Source: Acanthococcus lagerstroemiae (lineage: Eukaryota > Arthropoda > Insecta > Hemiptera > Eriococcidae). Taken from it: 64,000 nucleotides of DNA. Both the position numbers and the translations under genes were made by a program. The notes under the pieces were generated by a model that saw only the letters and a list, made by a program, of their open reading frames with translations, was not told where the DNA came from and did no database searches. Within the stretch, counting starts at the first letter, position 1, and each line of letters starts with the position of its first letter. The stretch lies in assembly GCA_031841125.1 (NCBI GenBank), contig CM063110.1, positions 25,539,626 to 25,603,625 on the forward strand. Reading direction: 5' to 3'. This document shows, piece by piece, positions 47,601-59,799 of this stretch.

Positions 47601-50600
47601 CCACCTGCGGGAACATTTAACATGATTACTGTATCACCTATACACAATCAAATGACGACCAGTAGCGTCACGAGCCCTTGCGCGGGTGAATGGGTGGAGG
47701 TATAGGCAAGTAAACAAAGAAAATGAACGGACTTTTTCATTTGTAGCTGACATGGAAGCCTCAAATATCGACTAATTGGCTGAAACCAAATGAAAACTTT
47801 CCAAAAACTACAGACCAAATGCAAAAATGGCAAGCCGGTGGTTTTCACGTTTTGCCGGCTGATCTTGAAAATGCGGCGACTCAATGGCTCAAACCGAATG
47901 AAAACTAGATTGGTGGGTGGGAAAGGTCTATCAAACACAAACACCCCCTCGCAAAGCCTTTGATAATAAGTATCAATTATAATTCTAAATGAATGCGATG
48001 TACTCACTCTGTAATGCGAAAACTCTCTTAGGAACACCAAACACAATCACCGGATTAACTGCAAATAAAATAATAACTGAGTATCAAAATTGTAAATGAA
48101 TATTGATAGGAAAATCAAGTACCTACCTACATAATATAATTAATAGGCAAATTCATTGATGTTCCTGATATTAGAATCATAAAACATAATTTGTAAAAGG
48201 CGCATACTCGAAATAAGATTCAAATATGATCGTTAATTAACCACATAATATAGCTGAATTTTAAATAACAAGCACAAATAATATCATTTTTAGTTTTGCT
48301 CCAAAACACAGGATTACACATCTTTCCCGAACACTGAACTGTTCACATAAGACACAAACCTCACGGAATAGATGCCACTGAGTAACTGATCCCGGATTGG
48401 TAAACGCTCTATAGTTAGCCCCTTCCAACAACAGCAGGTATAAGGTGCTTCATGAAATTCCCCTCGTTTATTTTTATCATGATGTCGGATCAAAATGAGA
48501 CTAATCGTCATTTTTTTTTTTGTGAAAAAATAATTTTCCTTCTTCAAGAAGAGCAGGGACGGGCCACCAACATTGTAAATTTAAATGAAAAAATAGAAGG
48601 TATGTACTCTAATACCACCACCTATCAACATCTCCGAAACTATCCATCTGGTCATCAAAGGAAGGTCATACCTATTCGTGTTCAGGAATAGAAATAACAC
48701 TATCCAGAATAGTTTCCACGTCGCTGAAGCAAATATTGGTGACAAGTGGAAACACGCGATTTGTAACTTGTGTTTTCGTGTTTTTTTTTGTTTTTTTTTC
48801 TTTTCTTTTTTCAAGTGTAAGAATTATTTTCAATTCAAATAGAGGCAAGTGCTATATGTCATTAGATTCCGCTTTTTATCTACTATACGAATCACTTTTT
48901 CATTGTGAACTGCTACTCGCTTGATTCAAAAATCTTTTCAGGACAAGCCGTCTATTATCAATTGGTAAAATTACATTTTGCTCGTAAATTTTGTTTCATA
49001 CGTGTCCAAACTGCTTGTACCTTCATTTTTGTACATCGAATCAAAATTTTAAAGAAAAACGAAGATTTTGTAAACACGTTGAATTAAAATTTAAATAGAA
49101 ACAAAGATTTTGCATTAAAAAAAAACAAAAAAAAAAAAAAACTCTCTTCACAGTAAAGGTTTTCCAACACTTCTTAACACCGTAGAAACGATTAATTACA
49201 GAGAAATTGATGCGTTTTCACCCAGGGATATGAAAATCCACGAAATCATAAATGGCATTTTTTGAAATATTATCCATTGGCCTTATTATGTACCTTAAGT
49301 GTCCTAATTCCGCCAACAGGTGACCTTTATCAGAAAAGTTATAAAGGATTTTGGGCAATGATTTCAGAAATTTTTACCCTCTGGGATGATGAACTAATTC
49401 TCTATTCGGAAATGTTGCATGTTGCAATCGCTCCGCTACGAGTATAAGTTAATTAGAGTCGACGTGGCACTCGATCAAATTAAGAGTGGCCCTAATAGGG
49501 CAAAGTACATACCTTAGAAGCACTGTCCTGTCAGAAACCTATCATTTTTCAGTTTATAACTCCCCCCTCCCTCCCCTACACCCAATCTTATTCTCACCCA
49601 CCGAAGACACCGTGTTTATGGTAGCTGAGAATCAATTTTTAAAACGAATTCAAAGATTCAGAGAACTTAAGAAATGATACCAATATTGCAGGTACCGCAA
49701 TTTTTGACACTCGCTTATCATAGGGAAGAGAGGGAACAATTTTTATGTTACGAAGAAACAGATGCGAAAAATGAATTTAACAGACCTGAAAACCTAGTTA
49801 CTGATGTAACAATTATTATTTCATGCCTGCGCAAATTTTAAAAATTTCTTTATTAAAGGCTTTAGAAATTAGACAAAACGTGAAAAATTACTGTCATTTA
49901 TGTGACATTCAGGGGATGGGGAAGCAATGGAAAATTTCAGGGATGGTTAGGTACTGAGACTGGGAAGCCTGTCTGAGTACTTGAATCCCAACTGTCACAA
50001 AATTTTGTGATCCAGGAATACGACCAAAATTTTACGTTTTATTCAACAAGTCTTTGAACGTCTTGACTACTGAAAGTTCAAAAATAGTTACGAGATGACT
50101 GAGAACCATTTCGTAAGTATGTGACACTTCATGAAGAGCAATTTTCTTGCGCAAAAATTGCTCTCCAAAGTTTGGCAGAAAATTGGTTTCAGGCGGCTCA
50201 GTCCGCTGGTACAAAATTAGCAACACGCATATTTTATTTTATTTTTTCCGAGACTCGATGAACCCTACAGTTCATATCAAACTCCCGCTACTCATCAGAC
50301 ACTTGTTTTTAATTTTCTTCAGTAATTCCTCTAGACTGTAAGGTAACCACCTGTGAGACACTGTGGATGTCGAAAGAAGCATCCTCTAGATACTTCGTGA
50401 CACATTAAACTCAACCGTACGAGAATAATAACATCTTAATTTATACAAAAAGTATTTAGCCGAAACCAATTGTCGAGTGGACTTGTGAACACAAATGTAA
50501 ACCTACTGTATAGTTGGGCCAACTTTTGAATACACTGGGTAGTACAAGGTTGATAGGAATGTCGACTATGTGAATATTTGTCCACATCCATTGAACGTGT

Positions 50601-51645
50601 GTCAATTCGCTGTATACTACAATGTTTATAGTAATGTTGATACATGTAGATTTATTGACTAAAATGTCAACTGCAATGTCAATAAGAAACCGATTAAATC
50701 TACTGAACATTTGTTCATAATTTTGTCTATGAAAATGTATACACAGTCGACAGGAAACAGTTGTATGTGCACTGCAAGTGAAAATGTGTGCTAAAAATTA
50801 TTTGAGTCGACATTTCTATACGTGCGGGGTTTCCGGGCAAACATCAGCCTACCCAAAATCGGATTCATGCAAAGAAGTTCAAAAAAAGAAAATGAATAGG
50901 TACACGCCAAATTAAAATGGTACCAAAAATGCAGGAATTTTTTTTTTACTATTTTTACAATTTGCCAACTGCCGTTGAAAATGGAAAATACCGACTCGAG
51001 TACGAAAATGTTTTTCCCAAGCCAAACAAAAGAAAAAGTTACTGACTCGAATTTTTCATATTACGTTAAAAAATGGCAACGAAATTACTTTTAGATTTGT
51101 TGACTACTATTCAAAAATGCCGACTAAATAGTCGAATTTGCCTAAGAATTTCGACCCCAAAAATTCGGAAAGGGGAGCCGTCTACTACCATACAGACAAA
51201 ACTTTATTCAACTCAATGAAAATTTTCACATTGAAATATTGTAAAACATTTCATGAGGATGAATTTCAAGATATGCATTAAAAATGCGAGATCCGATTAA
51301 TGCAAAAAATTTTGAAGAATAATAAAGTACCTGAATACCTAGTCTAAATGTCGAATCAGATTGGTAGAAAAATATATATATTATGTTTCGTCATTTTTTC
51401 ATTTTGTCGACTGCCGTTAAAAATGAAATCACGTCTCAAATATAAAAAATGATCCATTCAGGGAATAGGGGAAAAAAAGAGTTTTCACATTTTTCTGGCT
51501 GATGTTGAAAATTCGGACTCAACTGATCTAAGAATTTTCCAAAACATACAAAAATGTTCATTAAGAATAAGTCGATGAAATAATGATTTCTTTTAATTTG
51601 CTGATTACTGAACCGAAATACCGACTAAACTGTCAAATTTGTCTA

Positions 51646-54360
51646 AAAACTTCGACTCTGAATATTCAGGATAGGGAGGAGCCCCACTGCACTACGCATA
51701 AAACTTTATTCAACTCGATGAAAATTGTCATTGAAATATTTCATGAAATGAGATTAATTGTAAATTTCATGAAAATAAATTATATGATTTGATTTTTTAA
51801 ATGTATTCATAGTTTTTATGGGATGAGGAGCAGTCCACCACTGCACGAGACTCAAAACTTCATTCAACCCGATGAGATTTTCCACATTAAGATATTTCAT
51901 GAAATGAAATTTAGTATAAGATACTTCACGAGAATGAATTTTAAGATAAAATTTTGATATATTCATAATTCTTACGGTTATAATGTAATTAAATTTTATT
52001 ATATGAATTGACCTGCAAAAAATTATTTAATTTAATTTAAAAATATATATAAAAAACAAATCTTGCATACTAATTGGCAAAAAATAAGTTTCTCATTTGA
52101 AGTTTATTTAAAAATTTTTCACAAAGTATTTCAATGAAAATGTTGAGAAATAATAAAATTTAACAACAATGGCCTAAGCTTCACTACCAGCTTTATAATA
52201 TAATATTAGGGTAATTTCTCTGGAGGCTTTGGGAATATCGTAGAACGTGCTTTACAATACTTCCTTGAAAAATTAAAATTCATTATATAAATAAGCGATA
52301 AGTGGAACCCTAAGGTAACCTTACCCTATTAGCAAGAGGAGGATGATGTGGAAATAGAAATTTGTCGCAAATGCCAAAAATTAGAAGACTGAAAATGCCG
52401 ACTCAAACACAAAAATTTTTCACCCACCAGAATCCTGAGCAGCAGATGTAACTTAATAAAATAATAAATTGCAAAAAAGAGAGAACAAAAGCGAAGTAAA
52501 AGCAAGAGACAAGTGTTCGCAGTACAATAATAAAATGTGCAAGTACCTCAAATATTTGTTTTTTCAGCGATTACCTGCTGCTGCATTAAAAATTTCGACT
52601 CTGAAGATTCAGGATAGGGAAGAGCCCACCACTGCACTACGCCCAAAACTTTATTCATCTCAATGAACATTTTCACATCGAAATAAATATTAAGATCAAA
52701 ATTTTAAATGTATTCATAATTATTATGGAATGAGGAACAGTCCACCACTGCACTAGACTCAAAACTTCATTCAACTCTGAGAATTTTCTCAAAATATTTA
52801 TGAAATGAAATTTAGCATAAAATACTTCACGAGAATGAATTGTAAGATAAAATTTTGAAAAATATTCATAACTTTTATGGTTATATTGTAATTAAATTTT
52901 ATTACAGAAATTAACCTACAAAAAATTATTAAATGTAACTGAAATATTTAGAAACCTATATGAAAAGTGGGCAAACAAAGGCATAAATATAAATGGAAGA
53001 AGGATCACAAATTTAAGATTCGCAGACGACATTGCCTTATTTGATAATACGAAGGAAGAACTAGCCGAGATGCTAATTGAAATTAACTTTTGCGGAAGGG
53101 TGCAGGCAGGACTAACAATGAACAAGAAAAAAACCAAAATTCTAACAAATAATGAGAAACTAATTGAGGAAAAGATAAAACGGGATAGAAATAGTAGAAG
53201 AAGCACCCTATCTAGGACAAGTAATTTCATTTAATAATCGAACTGGAAGAGAAATGGAAAAAAGGATCACAAAAACATGGGCAAAATACTGGACGCGCTC
53301 AAAAATATATTTAAAGGCTCGTATAAGATACCCCAGAAAAGGGAAATCTTTAATATGTGTGTCCTCCCGACCCTAACATATGGATGCGAAACATGGCCCT
53401 TAAGCAAAAAAAACTTTAAAAAAATTAGAGTAACCCAAAATGCAATTGAGAGATCAATATTAAAAGAAGAAACCGAGTACCAATCGAGAAAATAAAGAAA
53501 AAAATAAAAATTAAAGAGGCAGTGAGGTATATCAGGAGAAAAAAGTGGGGCTGGGCAGGACACATAGCAAAAGACTTACGGACCACCGATGGACCTACCA
53601 TACAACATTCTGGCAGAACCCTAATAGAAAACGAAAAAAAGGAAATCAAAAAACCAGATGCGGGGACGACATACATAAATTTCTAACTACAAAAAACTAC
53701 AGAATAATTGCAGAAAATAGAAAAGAATGGGATCGCCTACAGGAGACCTTCGCCGTATATGAGCCACGGAGTACCGACACAATCGCGTGAGCTTACTCCC
53801 AAGAAGGAATTTAAGATTTAAGACTAAAAATATGTATTAAAAAAATAAATCTTTCAAACTAATCGGCAAAAAATAAGTTTCTTATGTGAAGTTTATTTTG
53901 AAAATTTTCACAAAAATGTTGAGAAAGAAGGTTCATAAAATTTAACAGCAGCGGCCTTATGCTTCATTACCAGCTTTATAATATTAGGGTAAAATCTCTC
54001 GAGGCTTTGAGAATATCCTATCGCGTACTTCACAATATTTGAATTATTTTAAAGTCATTATATGAATAAGTGATACGTGAAACCCTAAGGTATAACCTTA
54101 CCCTATTAGCAAGAGGATGATGATGTAGAAATAGAAATATGTCACAAATGCCAAAAATTAGAAAACTGAAAATACCGACTCAAACACAAAAAAATTTTCA
54201 GACACAAAAATCCAGAGTAGCAGATGTAACTTATTAATAATAAAATAATAAATTTAAAAAAAAAACACAAAAAAAACTGAGTAAAAGCAGGAGCTAAGTG
54301 CTCGCAATACAAAAATAAAATGTGCACATACCTCAAATATTCGGTTTTTCAGCAATTACC
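51646..54360. repeat. ~0.95-kb tandem duplication within the right arm
   Basis: Copy 1 (51,646-52,590) and copy 2 (52,595-52,944 plus 53,829-54,360) both begin with tcgactctga.. attcaggatagg and end with gattacctgctgctgcatt or caattacctgctgctgcatt. The left arm has a single version (33,200-33,880). Each copy includes motif blocks (ccactgcact, aaaact.tattcaac, atttcatgaaatg), five of which occur between 51,190 and 52,930 against two in the left arm. Confidence 0.8.
52945..53828 (+). pseudogene. RTE-like endonuclease-reverse transcriptase fragment in the right arm
   Basis: Plus-strand frames contain NLRFADDIALF (catalytic palm), then AGLTMNKKKTKI, APYLGQVISF, MCVLPTLTYGCETW and WGWAGHIAKD, in this order and spread over three frames. 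That order is typical of the C-terminal half of RTE-type LINE polymerases. The endonuclease and the N-terminal polymerase are absent. It interrupts copy 2 of the local duplication; copy 1 (about 52,030) and the left arm (about 33,730) are empty there. It is broken by frameshifts and stops (for example 53,232 and 53,493), so it is inactive. Confidence 0.8.
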
Positions 54361-55629
54361 TGCTGCTGCATTATCTCTTTCTCGGCATTGATGTCCACCC
54401 ACTAAACAAACATCTGCATATTAGAAATAGGCAGGTCGAAAATGAAAATAGTGTTTGTTCGTGAACCAAATTCTATGGCGCATTAGTAAATCAAAAATGG
54501 TAGCGGTACTTACTCATGTTTCTCTAGGCCACTGACTGAATATCTGCCCTTGATTTGATCATTAGTAGGGCCGGCACTATTTCACTTTCTCATGTGTAGC
54601 AAGATAAAATTTACCAAGACTAGTACCCCCCCCCCAAAAAAAAAAAAAAAATATATTAAAAATTAAAATATTTAAATTAAGGTTTGACGGTACGACTACC
54701 TAAATTCCATGTGTAGCGAATTTTCTCATATGTAGCAAGTACCACACAACTTCTATAACTGGTGCCGGCCCTTATCATCCGAGTTAAATTATGCATCCTT
54801 GGCTTCTTCCAGCACCGTACATGTGATCCGAATCGGTGACAACTGTATTCACAGGAAATCACATGAGAGGTGTTGCCTCTAGGCGAGTTAAAACTAGACT
54901 GCGTCAATGGTCAAAATACCTTACCAGCCGCGCCGACCTGCAGATAAACACTAGGTATTGAATGTAAAATCCGAAAGAAAAGAAACTGGAAATCCCCAAC
55001 AATGATATACCTGTCCCACATTGAAACCCCGGAGCAACAACAAGTTACTCAACAACTAGAGACTTTTTAGTAGAAAATAGTTCCTAGAGACTGTTAGTCA
55101 GGTTTTCACAGTTAATAATGGGAAGAGAACAAAGGGCGAATTCGGTTGTTCACAAACACCTGATGACTGAATATAAAGGTTTGTAAATAATGGTTTCCAA
55201 AATTCGTTTGAATAAACGATGTAACTAGTTAGGTATCCTTATGTATAATTTTTTGTCACTCTTAAATAATAAGATTGTTCTATGCATAATCAAACATGGG
55301 CTGCAATAGGAGAGCGCCAATCTCTTGGAACATAGCAGTTTGAAGTGTAAGTAATATACCAGAGGAGATAGGATAAATATAGGAAAGCGCCAATGCACCA
55401 AAATCGTGCTAGCTGATGATGAATTTTGCCCAAAATATTTCAACATGTTGTACAGGATTCATTCATTCTCGGGTTTCACGTATGTATCATTAGTCCTGCC
55501 TTCAAAAACAGCTGGGTGCTATGAGAAAATGTGGAACCAACTTAAGTCTACGAGCCATTCATGGTTAAATAAAGACTTTTATCCCGAAACAAATATTATT
55601 GACTATAAAGCAGTTGTTCATAAGGCATT

Positions 55630-56145
55630 GAAATGAAATGAAATGAAAAAACTTTATTTGCGTCTTTTTTTTGCACTCACTGAGCGGAGCTCGTTTCGAG
55701 GCTGTATAATAATATTTTGGAATTTTTTATGTAACTACGCGGGGAAAAAAATTATATATATGTAAAATGATACAAAAAAAAACAAAAAAAAACTACTACA
55801 TAGAACAATTTGGAAAATGAAAATCGGAAAATCAAAAAATACAAAAACAAAATAAAAAGGAATAAATAAAAACAACAGAAAAGTAGAAAAGGAAACTAGA
55901 AAAAAAGAGGGGAAAAAACAGAAAAACAACAAAAAAAAACCAAAACAAAACCAAAAAAATAAAAACCAAGCCATGAAAAAAAAAAGAAACTACCGATCCC
56001 CGCCCCCATCCGCCGTTTACAAATTTATGAATTGGGAACTAGGGAAACGAAAAGGAATTTTGTTATATTTATCCTCAACCAGAAAATTTATTGTTTATTT
56101 ATTTATTTTCATTTATTTTTTAATGGTATTTATTTATTAGTTGTT
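55630..56145 (-). mobile_element. A-rich insertion in the right arm, probable LINE/SINE 3' end
   Basis: The left arm reads straight across this point (about 31,950). On the minus strand the left end shows gcaaataaag followed by a (cattt)n tail, as in some non-LTR elements. The interior is A-rich low complexity and no protein is recognised. Confidence 0.55.
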
Positions 56146-57479
56146 GTAGACTGCATTTCCGGGAAGTGCCATAACAGATTGCCGATTCCACCTAGGCCAA
56201 GCCATGACACAGGAATATACATATGCGAGTTATGTAGGACTAAAGACGGAATCCATGGGTGGCTGGAACTATTCTTTTCATTGCCGTTCGCACATCATTC
56301 CAAAGTAGAAAATGCATTCTGTGATCTTACTTCTGTAGGACCCGATACCATTTTTATATTCGCTGATTCCATCTAGGATAGGCACTGATGTATGTTTCGG
56401 GAGAAACTCCATTCGCCATTCCTACCAGCTATTTGGGGTGCACCTGTATCAGACAATCCAAAGACAACGAACACAGCTGAGAGTGCTACCATCGTCACAT
56501 AAAAGACATTGTTTTAAAGGCCGAAGCCATTAGTACACACATTACCTAATTACGAAATCCACAAAATTACAAATTGAAACCTGCTTAAAAAATGAAAAGC
56601 ACGAAAGGAAGAAAAGCCACCGAGAAAATGGCTGGAAAAAACTCACTGCATCCAAAGTAAATATGAACAGTATAAAAATGGCAATTTCACCCTTTTTGAA
56701 TGTTTGAAAGTTGGTAGCATGTGCATACCAGACCCACTATAGCTCAGACTGCGCAGCATGATGACTGTTTTCCTTTATGGGTGCTTCATTTTCAGTAAGT
56801 GGCGCTTTCCTTCATTTTTACATTTTCATAGCTAGTGCTGTCCTATAATATTGTACAAAGTTACTTCTTGCACTTTCCTATTACATCTTTATCCCTCGAA
56901 ATTGGATGGCGATAGTATTGAACTCACTTCAGCCAACTCATTATAAGGCCCACGGTCTAGCGTAACTTTATAAAAATCCAAAAATCATGCCCCCCCCCCC
57001 AAAAAAAACACTATTGAAAATACATAGATTTTTTCACTGTAATACTTTCTTTGTAAAAAAAAAAAAAAAAGCACACCATCACAAACTATAATAGCGGTAC
57101 TCGTATAGTTCTACATTTTTCATTTAGGGGGGCTAATTTTGAAACTGGGGGGGGACTCAGCCCCTAGCCCCTCTATTTCCGCCCCTGAGAATAATGATCT
57201 CAATAAAGATTCCCTCTTAAGTACCTAACTCAAAATTTTTCGAAATTCAAAATATTTAATCATCGCCTGTAGTGTCATTTTGACGAATTTCAATAAAACT
57301 GAAATACATTGTCCGCATTTTTGCAAAGAAATTTGATGCAATATTGTTATACCAGCTCGAACATATTTTGAAAACAGAAATTGTAAACCATATATTATCC
57401 AATTAGTATGCTCGGGAATATGTCAAAGAAAAAAAAAAAAAAAAAACATCTTTAAATAAAAGTGTTACAAAGACTTAAT

Positions 57480-58640
57480 GACACAGTGCGACCGCTAAAA
57501 TCCATGTATGAATTTTCTCGTGTGTAGCAAGTACCACACAACTTCTACAGGGTTAATCAGTTTTCGACGCAGCATAGAAAAACTCCGTTAGCTGCGTGCA
57601 AATGTGACTCAACGTGTTGGTAGCGTATTGTACTTAGTCAGAATTCGATGCAGCAGAAGAAATTGCTGTTAGTGGAACGAAAAATGGATCGGGGGAGTTT
57701 TTTCCGATAACTTTTGAAGAATTTCACAAGAAATATCCGGGAAAAATCTCTGATGGAATTTTAAACTGCGTAACAATGCAGAAATTATCAAAATTCTTTC
57801 TAAAACTTTCTGATGAAATTCTTTAAAAACTATGGGAGATTTTTCCGAAGATTTACAATGAAATTCTTCGGACATTATCGAACATTTTTTCTGAAGATTT
57901 TTGATAAAATCCTTCACAAACCATCGGCGTTTTCCCCCGAATATTTCCTAGGAAATTCTTCAAAAATTATCGGAAAATTTTCTCAACGAATTTAATGATA
58001 CTTTTTGGTATGCTGCATCGAATTCTGACTAAGTACAATACGCTACCAACACGTTGAGTCACATTTGCACGCAGCTAACGGAGTTTTTCTATGCTGCGTC
58101 GAAAACTGACTAACCCTGTATAACTGGTGCCAACCCTGATCATCAAGAATTAAATTATGCATCCTAGGCTCCTTCTTGTACCATACATGTAATCTGAATC
58201 GGTGACAACTGTACTCACAGGAAATCACATGAGAGGTGTTGCATCTAGGCGAGTTAAAACTAGACTGCGTCAAAATACCTTACCAGCCGCGCCGACCCGC
58301 AGATAAACACTAGGTATTGAATGTAAAATCCGAAAGAAAAAGAACCGGAAATCCCCAACAATGATATACCAGTCCCATATTGAGAACCCGGAGCAACAAC
58401 AAGTTACTCACCAACTACAGATTTGTTAGTCACGTTTTCATAGTTAATAATGAGATCGGTATTCACAACATTCGACGACTGAAGACAAAGGTTCGTAAAT
58501 GAGAAGGTTCGGGCTATGGAACAAATGACCGAAATAAAAAGGATGCGGTTCGAAAATTCGTTTGAATAAATGATGTTACTAGATATCCCTCTGAATAATT
58601 TGTCACGGAATAATGAGATTCTTCAATAGGTACACATACT
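57480..58640. repeat. Extra direct copy of right-arm segment 54,690-55,290
   Basis: Beyond the end of the palindrome the sequence again reads tagcaagtaccacacaactt and gaaatcacatgagaggtgtt, through to attcgtttgaataaa, in the same orientation as the right arm. It is split by the foldback element at 57,548-58,118. Confidence 0.8.
57548..58118. mobile_element. 571-bp TA-flanked foldback transposon with 108-bp TIRs
   Basis: TIRs 57,548-57,655 and 58,011-58,118 begin cagggttaatcagttttcga and are inverted with very few mismatches. TA flanks each side; the unfilled site is cttctataactgg at about 54,750. The interior is four to five degenerate ~46-bp tandem repeats (gaaattctt...ttatcgg..ttttc.gaa). 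No transposase. Tc1/mariner-type MITE by target preference. Confidence 0.85.
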
Positions 58641-58674
58641 ACCTAATCAAAAATGTTTCATCAAGGCAGTGCTA

Positions 58675-59040
58675 GCTCAATTTTGACGACGGATTTGAAT
58701 TCGTCACTAAAAATTGAAAAATTAGCTCCAGCACCGACGCCGAAGCTCTCCGAAAAATTTTTTTGTCCGAAATATTATAAAACATGATAAAACTGAAGAA
58801 ATTTTGAAAATTTGAAAAAATCAAAAATTTTGAATTAAGGACTGTTTTTTTAGTTAATTTTTAACGCAGAGTTCAAAGTCGAGGTTCACGTTTGGAGCTG
58901 ACGCTCCGTTCCCGACATTTAATATTTTGCTTTTATTTTCAGTTTTTCATTCAGCTGTTCCAAGGTTTTCTTTAATTCTTCTACCATTCTCATGTTTCAA
59001 CGTTGCGTAATTATGATTTCGGGTTTTGAAATGAAAGAGT
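58675..59040. repeat. Direct repeat of 29,605-30,650, outside the palindrome
   Basis: gctcaattttgacgacggat at 58,676 matches 29,617. catgtttcaacgttgcg at 58,991 matches 30,601. The two copies lie outside opposite ends of the palindrome but in the same orientation, so they are not part of the inverted arms. Confidence 0.7.
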
Positions 59041-59066
59041 AACCGTTTTAACTGTAAAAAACATTA

Positions 59067-59260
59067 GGGAGTGGTTGGCCGAGTGAATAGCGCGCCGGTC
59101 TCCGGAGGTCCCGGGTTCGAGCCCACGTAGCAACTCGCCAGATTTCGACCTAAGCCGGTTCTTCCTTAAGAAGAGGAGCCTCCGCGATGTTGAAAGGGCG
59201 GATTCTAGGGCTCTGGTTGACAGCAAATTAGAAAAAGAAACCAAAAAACAGAGCAGTCTA
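59067..59260 (+). mobile_element. tRNA-derived SINE
   Basis: ttggccgagtgaatagcgcg (A-box) and cccgggttcgagccc (B-box) are spaced as in a tRNA-Ser/Leu-like gene, but no matching 3' acceptor stem follows. About 100 bp of unrelated body and an A-rich tail come after. This is therefore a SINE head, not a working tRNA gene. Confidence 0.65.
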
Positions 59261-59269
59261 AAAAAGTTA

Positions 59270-59550
59270 AAAGGTTAAAGGGAAAAAGAGAAAAGGGAGA
59301 AAAATGGGGGAAAGGGGGGGAAAAGGGGGAGTAGGGGAAAAGGCGGGGAAAGGGGGAAAATGGGAATAAGGGAGAACACTGGGGCAAATGGGGAAGGGGG
59401 AAGGGGGTGGGGAATGGGGAAAGGGAAGAGGTGGGAAAGGGGAAACGGGGGGAGGGGAAGGGGAGAAGTGGAGAAATGGGAGAAACGGAAACCGGGGTAA
59501 GGGGAAACATGGGAAAAGGGAAACAGGGGGAAAGGGGAAAAGGTGGAATT
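59270..59550. repeat. G-rich purine tract (gggga)n-like
   Basis: About 280 bases of ggggaaaa-type words with many runs of three or more G, able in principle to form G-quadruplexes. The antisense frames over it are low-complexity Pro/Phe/Ser artefacts. Confidence 0.85.
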
Positions 59551-59649
59551 CATGGTGGAAGATTGAGGACCGCTAATAAAGGGGGAGCAAAAGAAGCGCA
59601 AAGCAAACCTCAACTCAGGAACAAGTTTTAGACCAAACACTGAGGACTG

Positions 59650-59755
59650 TGATGGTCGGACGCGGCGCGAAGCGCCGAGCAAGGCCGGCACGGGTGAAGC
59701 GAGTGACGGCGGGGGGTTGGGCCGCGAAGCGGCCAGGAGGCGAATCCCCCTAGTA
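59650..59755. other. GC-rich hairpin cluster
   Basis: Contains cggcgcgaagcgccg and ggccgcgaagcggcc, both perfect stems with a gaa loop, then cgaatccccctagtagta. Such hairpins with a following ctag occur at Helitron ends, but no second end was found. Confidence 0.45.
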
Positions 59756-59799
59756 GTATACCTAATAGGTAACCTGTGGGTAACAATTAAAAAAAGCAT

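Larger units (their letters stand above)
43525..57445. repeat. Right arm of giant palindrome
   Basis: Reverse complement of 30,700-43,455 in unbroken order. Arm-specific additions: one extra ~260-bp unit, a ~0.95 kb tandem duplication (51,646-54,360), an RTE-like fragment (52,945-53,828) and an A-rich insert (55,630-56,145). Homology ends near an 18-A run at about 57,430. Confidence 0.95.

Noticed and set aside
30700..57445. Palindrome as a pure assembly or sequencing foldback artefact
   Set aside because: The arms differ by insertions with proper target duplications, a preserved empty site, a local duplication and many substitutions. Collapse or expansion errors in the core cannot be excluded.
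59067..59140. tRNA-Ser/Leu gene
   Set aside because: Box motifs fit but the 3' acceptor strand is missing; better explained as a SINE.
59205..59799. Minus-strand Pro/Phe/Ser-rich frames of 101 and 174 codons
   Set aside because: Translation of the ggggaaa purine tract; low complexity.
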